The notes: generated from the letters alone by a model not told the origin. 64,000 nucleotides of DNA from Enorma phocaeensis (GCF_016901575.1 NZ_JACJKQ010000011.1:1-64000); one strand, 5' to 3'. Positions 23,818 through 32,597 are shown, counted from the stretch's first letter. Translations and numbers: made by a program.

Positions 23818-24705
23818 ATGGCTGATTACATGCTTTGCTGCGAGTCCACTGCCGATATGACCCACGAGCACTTCGAGCAGCGGAACATCCCCTACGTCTG
23901 CTTTCATTACGAGATCGACGGCACCACCTATAAGGACGACCTGTACCAGTCGACCACTCCCGACGCCTTCTTCACCCGCCTGAAAAATGGTGCGCAGGCG
24001 AAGACCTCGCAGGTGAGCACCGGCGACTACGTCGAGTTTTGGGAGCCCTTCCTCAAGGAGGGCAAGGACGTGCTGCACGTCACGCTCTCTTCAGGCATCT
24101 CGGGCACGTACAACTCGGCGTGCCTGGCCGCCGAAAGCCTGTCCGAGCGCTATCCCGAGCGCACCATTCGCGTGATCGACTCCCTCGCCGCGTCCTCGGG
24201 CTACGGCTTGCTGGTCGACTATATGGCGGACCATCGTGACGAGGGCATGTCCCTCGAGGAGCTTTCCGCATGGGCGGAGGAGCACAAGCTCGACGTGAAC
24301 CACTGGTTCTTCGTCTCCGACCTGGACTGCCTGAAGCGCGGCGGCCGCGTCTCGGCCACGAGCGCCCTCATCGCCACGGCGCTCAAGATCTGCCCGGTCA
24401 TGAACGTCGACTACCAGGGCAAACTCATCCCGCGCGAGAAGATCCGCACCAAGAAGAAGGCCATCGTCCAGCTCGCTCAAAAATGCATCGAGCATATCCA
24501 GGACGGCGCGAACTACACCGGCAAGTGCTACATGTCGCAGTCTGCGTGCCTCGAGGACGCGCAGGAGGTCGCGCGCCTAATCGGCGAGCAGGTCCCCGCG
24601 CTGAAGGACAACATCCAGATCTTCAGCATCGGCACGGTCATCGGCTCGCACACCGGCCCGGGCACCGTGGCGCTGTTCTTTATGGGCGACAAGCGCGTCG
24701 ACTAG
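23818..24705 (+). CDS. DegV-family fatty-acid-binding protein
   Basis: The 295-residue protein has the DegV pattern: LCCESTADMTHEHFEQRNI, KTSQVSTGDYVEFWEPF, LHVTLSSGISGTYNSA and DSLAASSGYGLLVDY. Later come SDLDCLKRGGRVSATSA and the GSHTGPGTVALFF end. DegV (FakB) proteins bind a fatty acid and present it to FakA kinase for phospholipid synthesis. No FakA gene is visible here. AAAGGAGAGCCC precedes ATG 23818; a longer frame from 23716 is not needed. The upstream leader begins near TTGACT at 23685. It stands alone between a GtrA gene and a small membrane protein gene. Confidence 0.88.
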   Translation: MADYMLCCESTADMTHEHFEQRNIPYVCFHYEIDGTTYKDDLYQSTTPDAFFTRLKNGAQAKTSQVSTGDYVEFWEPFLKEGKDVLHVTLSSGISGTYNSACLAAESLSERYPERTIRVIDSLAASSGYGLLVDYMADHRDEGMSLEELSAWAEEHKLDVNHWFFVSDLDCLKRGGRVSATSALIATALKICPVMNVDYQGKLIPREKIRTKKKAIVQLAQKCIEHIQDGANYTGKCYMSQSACLEDAQEVARLIGEQVPALKDNIQIFSIGTVIGSHTGPGTVALFFMGDKRVD

Positions 24706-24975
24706 CCGGCTCGAGGGCTCGGCGCGCCGCGCGCCGGACGGCTGGGGAGGCGAGGGTTCGGCGCACGTGCCCGGACGGCTGGGGGCGAGGGCTCGGCGCG
24801 CTGTACACCGGCTGGCCTGCCCTCCGTCTTCGCCGCCCGCCGCGCTTGCTTCGCAAGCCGCGGCGTCTGTCTGAGCTGCCCTCTTTTGATGTGTCCCGAC
24901 CGAGCAGGTGGGGAATCTGGTAAGCTGTCGACGGGTAGGCGCCGAGGACGACCATAGAGGAATGGTGACAAGGCA

Positions 24976-25125
24976 ATGGGCATTATGGATATCGTCGAGC
25001 CGATAGCGTTGTTTATCGGCGTGATTTTGGCGGCAGCCCTTATCTACGCCTTGATCGCAGCCGTGAAGTCGCGTTTTGGCCGCAGCGGCGACGGGCGCCG
25101 CGGCGGCGGCAGCCACATGCGCTAG
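24976..25125 (+). CDS. Small single-span membrane protein (49 residues)
   Basis: The product reads MGIMDIVEPIALFIGVILAA, then ALIYALIAAVKSRFG and a basic, Gly-rich tail GRRGGGSHMR. It has one N-terminal membrane span and a cationic cytoplasmic tail. The start follows GTGACAAGGC. A bidirectional terminator follows 26 bp after the stop. No family is recognised. Strong coding bias and the isolated promoter/terminator arrangement support a real gene. The 270 bp before it (24706-24975) contain imperfect tandem repeats around CGGACGGCTGGGG but no other gene. Confidence 0.65.
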   Translation: MGIMDIVEPIALFIGVILAAALIYALIAAVKSRFGRSGDGRRGGGSHMR

Positions 25126-25151
25126 GCCTGCCTCTACATCTCATGCAAACA

Positions 25152-25186
25152 AAAAAGGACGCGTCTGTGCGGGGCGCGTCCTTTTT
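25152..25186. terminator. Bidirectional terminator
   Basis: AAAAAGGACGCG (25152-25163) is exactly inverted at 25175-25186, giving a T-run on both strands between the small membrane gene and the convergent gene at 25278. Confidence 0.85.
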
Positions 25187-25277
25187 GCTATGAGCTGAAC
25201 GTCGTCAAGAGGCGCAGTCGGCCCACCTCATCCGGAGCTGCCGGAGGCGACGGGAGCCTGGCCGCGGCACACGGCGC

Positions 25278-26306
25278 CTAGCGCTTGCGATTCCGGAAAA
25301 AGAAGTGGGGGAAGCCCGTCTTCTGCTCCGGTTCGGCGGCGATGTTGTCGATGGCGTCGTCGGGGAAGGGGATGTCCGAGCGCGCCTCCAAGGGGTTGAC
25401 CTCGCCTGCGGAGATCGGGTCGATGGAGGGCACGGGATGTTCGCCCTCGCCTTCAAGCTTGCGGTAGCGTTGCATCATGTCCGCCTGGAGCATCTGCGCC
25501 GACGGAGGCGTCCAGATGATGGCGTTCGCTCCGGCGCGGATGGTCTCCATGACGCTCTCGGCCGACTTGCCGCCCGTGGCGATCAGGGGCAGGGTGGGGA
25601 AGCGCTCGCGCAGCTGGCGCAGAACCGTCGGAGTGTCGCGGCTTGCCGCCACGTTGATGATCTTGGCGCCGGCGCTCACCTTGGCCTCGGCGTCGTCTGC
25701 GCGCACCACGGTCGCGATCACGGGGATGTCCACGATGCTGACGATCTGCGACACCATCTCGGCCGACGCGGGGGAGTTTACGATGACGCCCGCGGCGCCC
25801 TGCATCTCGGACACGGCGGCAAGCTGCACGGAGCGCTTGCCCTGCGTGGTCCCGCCGCCCACGCCCACAAAGACGGGGCACTCGGCAGCGGTGAGCAGCG
25901 CCTGCGTGATGGCCGGCTGGGCGGTAAAGGGGTAGACCGCAAACACGGCGTCGGCGTTGGCGTTGCGGATGACCGCGACGTCGGTGGAGTACAGCATCGA
26001 TTTGATGCGCCGTCCAAACAGCGAGAACCCGCTGGCCTCCTCGATCTCGTCGGGCACGCGCAGGGCCGCCTTGCGCAGGTTCCCCTCGATCGGCGAGGGC
26101 TCGAGCGGCAGCACGCCGACGGGCGTGACCACATGCGGCGCCTCGGTGAGCTCGGGCGAGAGCTCGATCTCGGAGAAGTCCACGGCGGCGACGATGTCTT
26201 CGGAAAGCTCCGCCGGCACGCGCAGGGGAGGTTCAGGAGAGGGGCTCGGCATATCGACGTCCGTGTTGTCGGACGGCGTGGCTGCAGGCATATCTTCAAG
26301 GTTCAT
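25278..26306 (-). CDS. Putative TIM-barrel protein of unknown function
   Basis: The 342-residue protein has an ~80-residue acidic, Pro-rich N-terminal part. A barrel-like domain follows with VFVGVGGGTTQGKRSVQLA, DIPVIATVVRADDAEAKVSA, INVAASRDTPTVLRQL and LIATGGKSAESVMETIRAG. GGG and GGKS loops near the ends of predicted strands look like phosphate-binding loops of ThiG- or IGPS-type barrels, but no enzyme family is certain. A short basic tail ends FFFRNRKR. ATG 26306 is preceded by GAGAGG. It stands between a terminator and the methyltransferase gene at 26441. Confidence 0.55.
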   Translation of the reverse strand: MNLEDMPAATPSDNTDVDMPSPSPEPPLRVPAELSEDIVAAVDFSEIELSPELTEAPHVVTPVGVLPLEPSPIEGNLRKAALRVPDEIEEASGFSLFGRRIKSMLYSTDVAVIRNANADAVFAVYPFTAQPAITQALLTAAECPVFVGVGGGTTQGKRSVQLAAVSEMQGAAGVIVNSPASAEMVSQIVSIVDIPVIATVVRADDAEAKVSAGAKIINVAASRDTPTVLRQLRERFPTLPLIATGGKSAESVMETIRAGANAIIWTPPSAQMLQADMMQRYRKLEGEGEHPVPSIDPISAGEVNPLEARSDIPFPDDAIDNIAAEPEQKTGFPHFFFRNRKR

Positions 26307-26440
26307 GGAGACCTCTCAATCATCGGGGGCGGATGGGGCATGCGCCGCGCGGACGCGAAACTGTCCTGTTGTACCCGTATCGGCTGTCGCGCAAGCCGAT
26401 GATTATGGAACGCCCGCAAGCGTTTTACAAGGGTGCGGCC

Positions 26441-27385
26441 CTACTTTTTGCGGACGCGTGACGCCTTCTTGATTTTGGCGAGGTAGAACCCCTCGAATTC
26501 CTTGGTGGGGCGCACGGTGAGGGTGCCCTCGAGCCCGTTGGGAACCAGAGGGAGCGCGCCTGAGAACATGGCGGGCTCGAGCGGCGCCACCTCGCAGTCG
26601 CGATGGCGCTTGAGGGCTGCGCGGACCTGGTCCTCATTCTCTGCGGGAAGTATCGAGCAGGTGGAGTACACAAGGACGCCGCCGGGCTTGAGCACGGTCA
26701 GCGCCCGGTCGAGCAGCGCGCGCTGCGACTTGGTGACCTTGGAAAGGAGGTTCGGGGTGATGCGTTTCTGGGCACGCTCGTCGCCGGCGCGCACGGTGCC
26801 CGTCCCGGTGCAGGGGGCGTCCAGCAGGATCCGGTCAAACGAGAAGAACGTGTCGAGCTTGCGGGCATCGGTGCGCATGACGTTGATGTTGCGCGCACCG
26901 AGCTTGTCGAGGTTGTAGGCGAGCTTTTCGGCGCGCGGGCCGTTCATCTCGCAGGCGGTGAGGTGAGCGTTGCCGCCCGTGAGCGCCGCGATCTGGCTTG
27001 TCTTGCCGCCGGGCGCCGCGCACATGTCGAGCACATCCTCTCCGGCGGCCGCCTCGAGGACAAGCGGCGGCAGCATGGAGGAGAGGCTCTGCAGGTAGAT
27101 CTTGCCCTCGCGGTAAAGATCGAGCTCCCACAGGGCGCGTTCCCTCGTGCCGGCGTCCAGAACAAAGGCGTCTGGATACCACGGCACGCGTCCAAAGCCG
27201 ATGCCTGCGGCTTCGAGGGCCCGCGCGACCTCGTCCGCCGATGCCTTGAGGGCGTTGGCGCGCAAGGTGACGGGTCGCTCGCAGGCAGCGGTGCATCCTG
27301 CGAAGACCTGCTCCGCATCCGTTTGGTTGTAGGCCGCTTCGACCTCTTGGACGAGGAAGGAGGGCAGCTGCGTGGTGTCGATCAT
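26441..27385 (-). CDS. RsmB/RsmF-type rRNA (cytosine-C5) methyltransferase
   Basis: The 314-residue protein has the Nol1/Nop2/Sun marks: LDMCAAPGGKTSQIAAL (SAM binding), LLDAPCTGTGTVR with the first catalytic Cys (PC), and VLVYSTCSILPAENEDQV with the nucleophilic Cys (TC). An N-terminal RNA-binding part is present (ERPVTLRANALKASADEVAR), but the C-terminal PUA-like extension of longer RsmF proteins is missing. It would use S-adenosylmethionine to methylate a cytosine in rRNA or tRNA. It is transcribed alone, and its ATG follows AGAGAAGGCGCG. Confidence 0.88.
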   Translation of the reverse strand: MIDTTQLPSFLVQEVEAAYNQTDAEQVFAGCTAACERPVTLRANALKASADEVARALEAAGIGFGRVPWYPDAFVLDAGTRERALWELDLYREGKIYLQSLSSMLPPLVLEAAAGEDVLDMCAAPGGKTSQIAALTGGNAHLTACEMNGPRAEKLAYNLDKLGARNINVMRTDARKLDTFFSFDRILLDAPCTGTGTVRAGDERAQKRITPNLLSKVTKSQRALLDRALTVLKPGGVLVYSTCSILPAENEDQVRAALKRHRDCEVAPLEPAMFSGALPLVPNGLEGTLTVRPTKEFEGFYLAKIKKASRVRKK

Positions 27386-27685
27386 GGTCGCGCCTTCTCT
27401 AGGGTCTGTTCAGGTGGAGCCAGGGCCAGCGCCGCGGGCTCGCGTTCCATTGTGCCGCATCTGCCGGGCGATGCAAGGAGCCCGACAGATGCCTTGCCCA
27501 GGGAGCGGCATCGCGCCATGTTTTGCGACGCGGCACGGCTCGGCACGGCGGCCGCGCCCGTCTCGACGAGGTCGCCCCTCTGAGGCAGTGTTTGTTGCTC
27601 TATGCATGGCTTGATGTCATCTACCGAACATGTATGCATCGATTATTCATGGCAAAAAGAAAAAAGTCTCAGGAGGGGCTCAAAC
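27386..27685. other. Intergenic region without a gene
   Basis: The ~300 bp before the palindromic repeats hold no convincing open frame. AT content rises from about 27590. The rest of the gap to 27899 contains two family A palindromes. Confidence 0.5.
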
Positions 27686-27754
27686 TGTGCAAAAAATCGA
27701 TTTGTCGGTCATGGTGGGCGCATTATCGCGACCGACAAATCGACTATTTGCACA
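27686..27754. repeat. Palindromic repeat family A, copy 2
   Basis: The left arm 27686-27710 is identical over 25 bases to the arm at 11289. The right arm 27730-27754 differs at two positions. The centre is 19 bp, compared with 102 bp in copy 1. Confidence 0.9.
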
Positions 27755-27768
27755 CGTCACTGGCTGAA

Positions 27769-27837
27769 GGTGCAAAAAAGCCGATTGTCGGCCATGCATA
27801 ATCGAGCTCCTTGACCGACAAATCGACTTTTTGCACA
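27769..27837. repeat. Palindromic repeat family A, copy 3
   Basis: The right arm 27813-27837 (GACCGACAAATCGACTTTTT start) matches the family with one change. The left arm 27769-27793 is more diverged. It follows copy 2 after 14 bp. Confidence 0.85.
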
Positions 27838-27899
27838 GAATGCCTCTATTTGCGTGATTAGCGCTATAACGTGCGAGATTGACGCTGCGAAGCGCCTCT

Positions 27900-28646
27900 C
27901 TACAGCAGGATGCCTGCGACGATGAGCGCGATGCACGCCGCAAAGGCAGCGATGTCGATCCCGCGGACGGGGTAGCGCTTGTAGGAGCTTGCCCGCGTGC
28001 GCAGATAGAAGCCGCGCTGCTCGGCTGCGAGGGCGCTCGCGTCGGTCTTGCTGACCGATGAGATGAGCAGCGGCACGCACAGCGGCAGCATGAGCTGGAG
28101 CTTCTTGATGGGGTTTTTGGTATCGTATTCGACCCCGCGCGCCGTCTGGGCCTCCATGATGGCGTTCATCTCCTGCGAGAACACCGGCACGAATCGCAGC
28201 GCCGTGGTGAAGGTGAACGCGTACTTGTAGGGAACGTGCAGCTTTTCCACGCAGGCGTTTGCGAGGTCGGTGAGCTTGGTCACCATGAGCATGAGCACGA
28301 GCGGGAGCGCAACGCCCAGCAGGCGCAGGCAGGCCTTGCCGCCGGTGATGAGCCCCTCGTCGGTGGCGAAGGCGACCACGGGCGTGCCGCTGCGCACAAA
28401 GGCGAGCTGCAAAAGAAGCATGATGAGCGCCACGGGCACGAGCAGCTTGAGCAGGCGGGCGAGCCTTCCGAGCACGCCCGCGTAGGCAGCGAGCAGCAGG
28501 GTGATCGCGAGCAGTCCCACGAGGGCGGGGTAGCCGTCCGACAAGAAGGTCGCGGCGATGATGGATGCGGCGAGCGCCAGCTTGGCGACGGGGTTCAGGC
28601 GGTGCAGAAGGGTGTCGCCAGGTACGTAGTCGATCACGTTAAGCAT
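27900..28646 (-). CDS. ecfT: ECF transporter transmembrane subunit EcfT
   Basis: The 248-residue membrane protein has RLNPVAKLALAASIIAATFL at its start and the EcfT coupling motifs EAQTARGVEYD and AEQRGFYLRTR (Ala-Arg-Gly type). These contact the ATPases. EcfT links the two ATPases to a substrate-binding S component. ATG 28646 overlaps the end of the ATPase gene by 8 bp and follows AAAGGAG; an upstream TTG is less likely. It is the last gene of an operon with the ATPase (28639) and S component (30584), under a Trp attenuator. Confidence 0.88.
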   Translation of the reverse strand: MLNVIDYVPGDTLLHRLNPVAKLALAASIIAATFLSDGYPALVGLLAITLLLAAYAGVLGRLARLLKLLVPVALIMLLLQLAFVRSGTPVVAFATDEGLITGGKACLRLLGVALPLVLMLMVTKLTDLANACVEKLHVPYKYAFTFTTALRFVPVFSQEMNAIMEAQTARGVEYDTKNPIKKLQLMLPLCVPLLISSVSKTDASALAAEQRGFYLRTRASSYKRYPVRGIDIAAFAACIALIVAGILL

Positions 28647-30459
28647 GGTCTGCAAGCTCCTTTACGCGGCGGACGATGTCGCTGACCTCGGAGATGTGGG
28701 CAAACGTTGGCGAGACGTCGCGAGCGAGGCGCCCGGCGAGGTCGATGACCTGCGGGGGCGTGACGCTGGCGCGCGCCATGAGCTCGGAGTCGGCGAAGAG
28801 CTCCGAGGCGGGGCCGCGCCCCAGGATGCGCCCGTCCGCCATGACCACGATGCGCTCGGCGAAGTCGCTCACGACCTCCATGTCGTGGCAAACCATGATG
28901 ACGGCGCAGCCCTTGTCCGCCATGTCGCGCACGGTCTCCATCACGGTCATGCATTCCCGGTAGTCCAGGCCGCTCGTAGGCTCGTCGAGTACGACGACGT
29001 CGGGGTTCATGACCACGACGCCGGCGAGCGCCACCATCTGGCGCTGTCCGCGCGAGAGCGAGAAGGGGGCCTCGTCGCGGGGCAGCCCGAAGCGGTCGAT
29101 GACCGTCTCCGCCCGCCGCTGCGCCTCGCGCGAGTCGACGCCCTGCAGCTCCAGCCCGAAGGCGACCTCTTCGATGACGGTGTTCTTGCAGATCTGCCGG
29201 TCGGGATTCTGGAACAGCGTGGACACGTGCGCCGCGATCGCCGAGACGGGGTTCTCGCCCGTGTCGAGCCCGGCGACGCGCACCCTGCCCCTGCTGGGTC
29301 GCAGCAGGCCGTTCAGCAGCTTGGTGAGGGTGGTCTTGCCCGCGCCGTTCTGGCCGACGACGCCCACGAGCTCGCCGGGATAGACCTCGAGCGAGAGGTC
29401 CTCGACGCTCGCGCCCCCGCCGGGATAGGTGAAGCCAACGTGCTCGAAGGTCAGCACGGGCGCGGCTCCCTCGGCATGCGGGCGCCGGGGGGCATGCGGG
29501 GAAGGCGTCGCCGCATGCGGGGTCGCGGACGTCTGGCCGGCGGCGCAGGCGTCCGCTGCGGCAGGGGCGGCGTCGGCACCTGCGGCGCCCGGGCCCGTCG
29601 CGTCGGCGCGGCGGATGATCTGCGCGATCAGGTCGTGCGCCTCCTCGACATTGAGGCAGGGGTCGTCGGCAGCGCACAGCCCCGCGGCGGCGAGGCTGTT
29701 GGAAATGCGTGCGGTGCGGGGGCTGTCAACGCCGAGCTCCCTCAAGAGCTCCGCGCGGCGAAACACCTCGTGCGGCGAGCCCTCGAGCGCGATGCCTCCC
29801 CGATCCATGACCACGATGCGGTTGCAGTGGCTCGAGAGCAGCGCGACCTTCTGCTCGATGACGATGACGGTGATGCCGAGGCGGCGGTTGATGTCGGCGA
29901 GGGTGTCGAAGACCACCTGCGAGCTCACCGGGTCGAGCGCGGCGGTGGGCTCGTCGAGCACGAGCACGCGCGGCTCGAGCGCCAGGATGGCGGCGATGGC
30001 GACCTTCTGCTTCTGCCCTCCCGAGAGCGTGGCGATCTCGCGGTGGCGAAGCTCGGAGATGCCCGCCGTCTCGAGCGTGCGCGCGATGCGCCCCTCGATC
30101 TGGTCGTGGGGCACCCCGAAGTTCTCAAGTCCGAAGAGCAGCTCGTCCTCGACTACCGAGGCGACCATCTGCGCGTCGATGTCCTGGGCGACCGATCCCA
30201 CGGTGCGCGAGATGTCGGTGAGGGTGATCTCGCAGGTATCGTGCCCCGCGACGCGCGTGGCGCCGTAGAGCTCGCCGGTGAAATGGTGGGGGATCGCGCC
30301 CGAGAGGCATGCGGCGAGCGTCGACTTGCCTGCGCCCGAAGGACCGATGATGCCCAAAAAGTCTCCCTCTTCAACGCGGAGGGAGACGTCCGAGAGCGCG
30401 CGACGCGCGTCGGCGTCGTAGGAAAACGAGACGCCGTCCATCTCGATGATTGCTGCCAT
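28639..30459 (-). CDS. ecfA: ECF transporter ATPase, two fused ABC domains (EcfA-EcfA')
   Basis: The 606-residue protein contains two complete ABC units. The first has IIGPSGAGKSTLAACLSG, TLSGGQKQKVAIAA and VLVLDEPTAALDP. The second has VVGQNGAGKTTLTKLLNG, SLSRGQRQMVALAG and VVVLDEPTSGLD. An Ala/Pro-rich linker (about residues 300-355) joins them. The second signature reads LSRGQ instead of LSGGQ. The fusion replaces the EcfA1/EcfA2 pair and energises uptake with EcfT. ATG 30459 follows GGAAAGG. A hairpin (30536-30563) separates it from the S-component gene. Confidence 0.9.
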   Translation of the reverse strand: MAAIIEMDGVSFSYDADARRALSDVSLRVEEGDFLGIIGPSGAGKSTLAACLSGAIPHHFTGELYGATRVAGHDTCEITLTDISRTVGSVAQDIDAQMVASVVEDELLFGLENFGVPHDQIEGRIARTLETAGISELRHREIATLSGGQKQKVAIAAILALEPRVLVLDEPTAALDPVSSQVVFDTLADINRRLGITVIVIEQKVALLSSHCNRIVVMDRGGIALEGSPHEVFRRAELLRELGVDSPRTARISNSLAAAGLCAADDPCLNVEEAHDLIAQIIRRADATGPGAAGADAAPAAADACAAGQTSATPHAATPSPHAPRRPHAEGAAPVLTFEHVGFTYPGGGASVEDLSLEVYPGELVGVVGQNGAGKTTLTKLLNGLLRPSRGRVRVAGLDTGENPVSAIAAHVSTLFQNPDRQICKNTVIEEVAFGLELQGVDSREAQRRAETVIDRFGLPRDEAPFSLSRGQRQMVALAGVVVMNPDVVVLDEPTSGLDYRECMTVMETVRDMADKGCAVIMVCHDMEVVSDFAERIVVMADGRILGRGPASELFADSELMARASVTPPQVIDLAGRLARDVSPTFAHISEVSDIVRRVKELADHA

Positions 30460-30583
30460 GAGAGCCTTTCCGCCGCGCCGCCGCGGCCATGTCGTGCTGC
30501 CTTCAGGAGTCGCGGGCAGCATATCACAGAAACGGCCCCGGACGGCCTGCGCGGCGTCCGGGGCATGGTTGCTGGGCACGGGG

Positions 30584-31165
30584 CTAGTCGTTCAGCTTGA
30601 GCGCCTTCTTGACGGGGATGTAGAGCGCGCCCACGAGCACCGCGTTGAACACGGCGGTGAGGGCGACGACCGGCAGCATCGCGGCGGCGATGGCCATGTC
30701 GAACTGCATGACGGCCATGCGGATGAGCATGAAGATGAAGCCCGAGACGAAGGTGGTCACGAAGGTGCCCACGGTGGGGACGACGGCCTTGGCGGGGGTC
30801 TTCATGCCGGCGTTCACGATGAGCGCCATGAGCATGGCGGCGATGCCCTCTGCCACGAAGTCCGCGCCGGGCAGGCTCGTGGTGATCTGGATCACGGCGG
30901 CGGAGACCAAGCCGATGACGAGCGCCTGGAGCAGGCCGGGGCGCACCACCAAGATGGTGAGGCAGAAGGCGGAGATGATGAACTCGGGGCTGATGAGGTT
31001 GCCCGAGATGGCGCCGATGGCCTTGCCGGCCGTCATGTTGAGGATGAAGCCCGCGGCCAGAAGGACGGCGAGCAGGACGAGGGCCTTGATGTCGAGCTTG
31101 CCGCGGTCGGGGGAGGAGACGGTGCGGGCGGCGGTGCGGGGCTGGGAGGAGAGCTGCTGGGACAT
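30584..31165 (-). CDS. ECF transporter S component, predicted tryptophan uptake
   Basis: The 193-residue protein has six predicted membrane segments, starting LDIKALVLLAVLLAAGFILN. It continues GNLISPEFIISAFCLTILVV, and the last span leads to IPVKKALKLND. The size and fold fit a TrpP-like substrate-binding S subunit. The substrate is predicted from regulation, not from binding residues: a leader peptide with three consecutive Trp codons and an attenuator precedes it. ATG 31165 is used; the upstream TTG in the same frame would add three residues. The downstream genes encode the ATPase and EcfT. Confidence 0.8.
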   Translation of the reverse strand: MSQQLSSQPRTAARTVSSPDRGKLDIKALVLLAVLLAAGFILNMTAGKAIGAISGNLISPEFIISAFCLTILVVRPGLLQALVIGLVSAAVIQITTSLPGADFVAEGIAAMLMALIVNAGMKTPAKAVVPTVGTFVTTFVSGFIFMLIRMAVMQFDMAIAAAMLPVVALTAVFNAVLVGALYIPVKKALKLND

Positions 31166-31294
31166 GGTGGTCAACCTTTCTCGAGGATGCCGGCAAAGCG
31201 GCTGGTGAAGCTTCGTGTCGCGGTGCGACGTCGGGGGCGCGTGATGCGAGGGGAATCGGTCTCAAGGGGTCGCGGGGGCCGCAGATAACAAAAA

Positions 31295-31316
31295 AGCCCC
31301 CGGTCTCCCGGGGGCT
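31295..31316 (-). terminator. Attenuator terminator of the ECF operon
   Basis: On the minus strand AGCCCCCGG pairs with CCGGGGGCT across a four-base loop, followed by TTTTTTG. It lies between the leader peptide and the S-component gene, so it must be read through for expression. Confidence 0.9.
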
Positions 31317-31322
31317 CCGTGC

Positions 31323-31391
31323 CGCCTGTCTAAGAGATAGGCGTGATGGATCTCACCGTCGACCGACCGTATTCACATCACGCCACCACCA
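31323..31391 (-). promoter_or_regulatory. Tryptophan attenuator pairing segments
   Basis: The three Trp codons are at 31383-31391. Segment 1 (31376-31384, GGCGTGATG on the minus strand) pairs over 9 bp with segment 2 (31340-31348). Segment 2 can also start a second hairpin at 31323-31343. A ribosome stalled at the Trp codons would cover segment 1 and free segment 2. The exact antiterminator that blocks the 31295 terminator is not resolved by eye. Confidence 0.7.
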
Positions 31392-31424
31392 GTTCATGCG
31401 AGCGGTGCAAAGTGCGTTCTTCAT
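31353..31424 (-). CDS. trp-type leader peptide with three consecutive Trp codons
   Basis: The 23-codon frame encodes MKNALCTARMNWWW followed by RDVNTVGRR and stop. GAAAGGAGCCACCAGC precedes the ATG. Three adjacent Trp codons in a short peptide upstream of a terminator are the hallmark of ribosome-mediated attenuation. The peptide itself is not expected to have a function. It reports the supply of charged tRNA-Trp to the ECF operon downstream. Confidence 0.88.
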   Translation of the reverse strand: MKNALCTARMNWWWRDVNTVGRR

Positions 31425-31475
31425 GCTGGTGGCTCCTTTCGTGGTAGGGGCCCGAAGGCCTTTCAAGCGATTGAG

Positions 31476-31506
31476 GGCACTATAGCATAGCGAAGTGCCT
31501 TCGTAA
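31476..31506 (-). promoter_or_regulatory. Promoter of the leader peptide and ECF operon
   Basis: Reading the minus strand, TTACGA (31501-31506), a 16-bp spacer and TATAGT (31479-31484) form a promoter about 50 bp upstream of the leader ATG. GGCACT/AGTGCC forms an inverted repeat over the -10 (31476-31499) and could be an operator. Confidence 0.55.
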
Positions 31507-31555
31507 GCGCGCACGCAAAAGATTGCGAGCATGTTTCCTGCGGGGCGGGCCGGGC

Positions 31556-32485
31556 TTACGCCTGCGCGTGCTGGGCGAGGTTCGAGAAGTCGTCGATGAT
31601 GATATCCAGGCACTTCGGCAGCACGCGGGCGCCGAAGACGCCCTTGTTGTTGGAGATGACCTCGCCGTCGAACTGCATGCCGAGCGACGGCGTGCAGCTG
31701 ATCTTGACCTCCTTCGCCTGGAACATCTTGAACTGCGGACGCCCCAGGCCCTTGCCGGCGGGATCGAAGACGCCTGCGATCGCGGTGGGCAGCAGCTGCA
31801 CGAGGCGCGCCGGCTCGATGACCGCGATGTCCAGCAGGCCGTCGTCCATGCGGCAGTCGGGGAACAGGTTGATGTCGTTCTGGATGACCGCGGTGTTTCC
31901 CACCATGCACGAGATGCCGTCGAACTCGTCGACCTGGCCGTCGTGCTCGATGGTGAAGTGCGCCACCTGCGGCTCGAGCGTGGAGAGGGCCGACAGCACG
32001 TAGGCGATCTCGCCGATGTCGCTCTTCGAGGGAGCCGCCTTCTCCATGATGGTGGCGTCGAATCCCGACCCGGCGATGATGATGAAGCCGTGGCGGCAGA
32101 TCTCGCCGGCCTCGTCTTTCCAGTAGAGCTCGCCCATGTCCACCTTGGCGGTGCGCCCCTCGCGGCACGCCTTGGCGAGCGCCGCCGCCTCGGGGGCGTT
32201 TCCGATGTTGGAGAAGAACAGGTTCGCGGTGCCTGAGGGGAAGATGAGCGTGGGGACCCCCGTGTCGCGCAGGCAGTCGAGCACGCTCGACACCGTGCCG
32301 TCGCCGCCCGACACCACCACGCGGTCGAACGAGGAGACGTCCTCTACCGCCTGCTCGGGCTCCATCCCGTCGCCGATGTAGCGCAGGACGATCTCGTCGC
32401 CGCCCTGGGCGAGCGTGTGGGCGAACGTGTAGATTTCGTCCGTGCCGGGGCCGGAAGCGGGGTTATGGATGATGAGGCAGCGCAT
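31556..32485 (-). CDS. Diacylglycerol/lipid kinase family protein
   Basis: The 309-residue protein starts CLIIHNPASGPGTDEIYTF. It has the catalytic-loop motif VVVSGGDGTVSSVLDCL, FPSGTANLFFSNIG and GSGFDATIME. These are the nucleotide-binding and catalytic motifs of the DAGK/YegS/BmrU family, which phosphorylates diacylglycerol or related lipids. The C-terminal beta-sandwich (about residues 135-300) is complete. ATG 32485 follows GGAAAGC. It is transcribed divergently from the RNase D gene and converges on no neighbour. The exact lipid substrate is unknown. Confidence 0.88.
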   Translation of the reverse strand: MRCLIIHNPASGPGTDEIYTFAHTLAQGGDEIVLRYIGDGMEPEQAVEDVSSFDRVVVSGGDGTVSSVLDCLRDTGVPTLIFPSGTANLFFSNIGNAPEAAALAKACREGRTAKVDMGELYWKDEAGEICRHGFIIIAGSGFDATIMEKAAPSKSDIGEIAYVLSALSTLEPQVAHFTIEHDGQVDEFDGISCMVGNTAVIQNDINLFPDCRMDDGLLDIAVIEPARLVQLLPTAIAGVFDPAGKGLGRPQFKMFQAKEVKISCTPSLGMQFDGEVISNNKGVFGARVLPKCLDIIIDDFSNLAQHAQA

Positions 32486-32597
32486 TGCTTTCCGTTCTTC
32501 TATGGGGCTGCTATAGTTTCGGCGAACGTAGCGTATAGTTACGTTGACCGATATCCTACCCCCGCAGCCGGCGGTGAAACCAAGGCGACAGGTGAGC

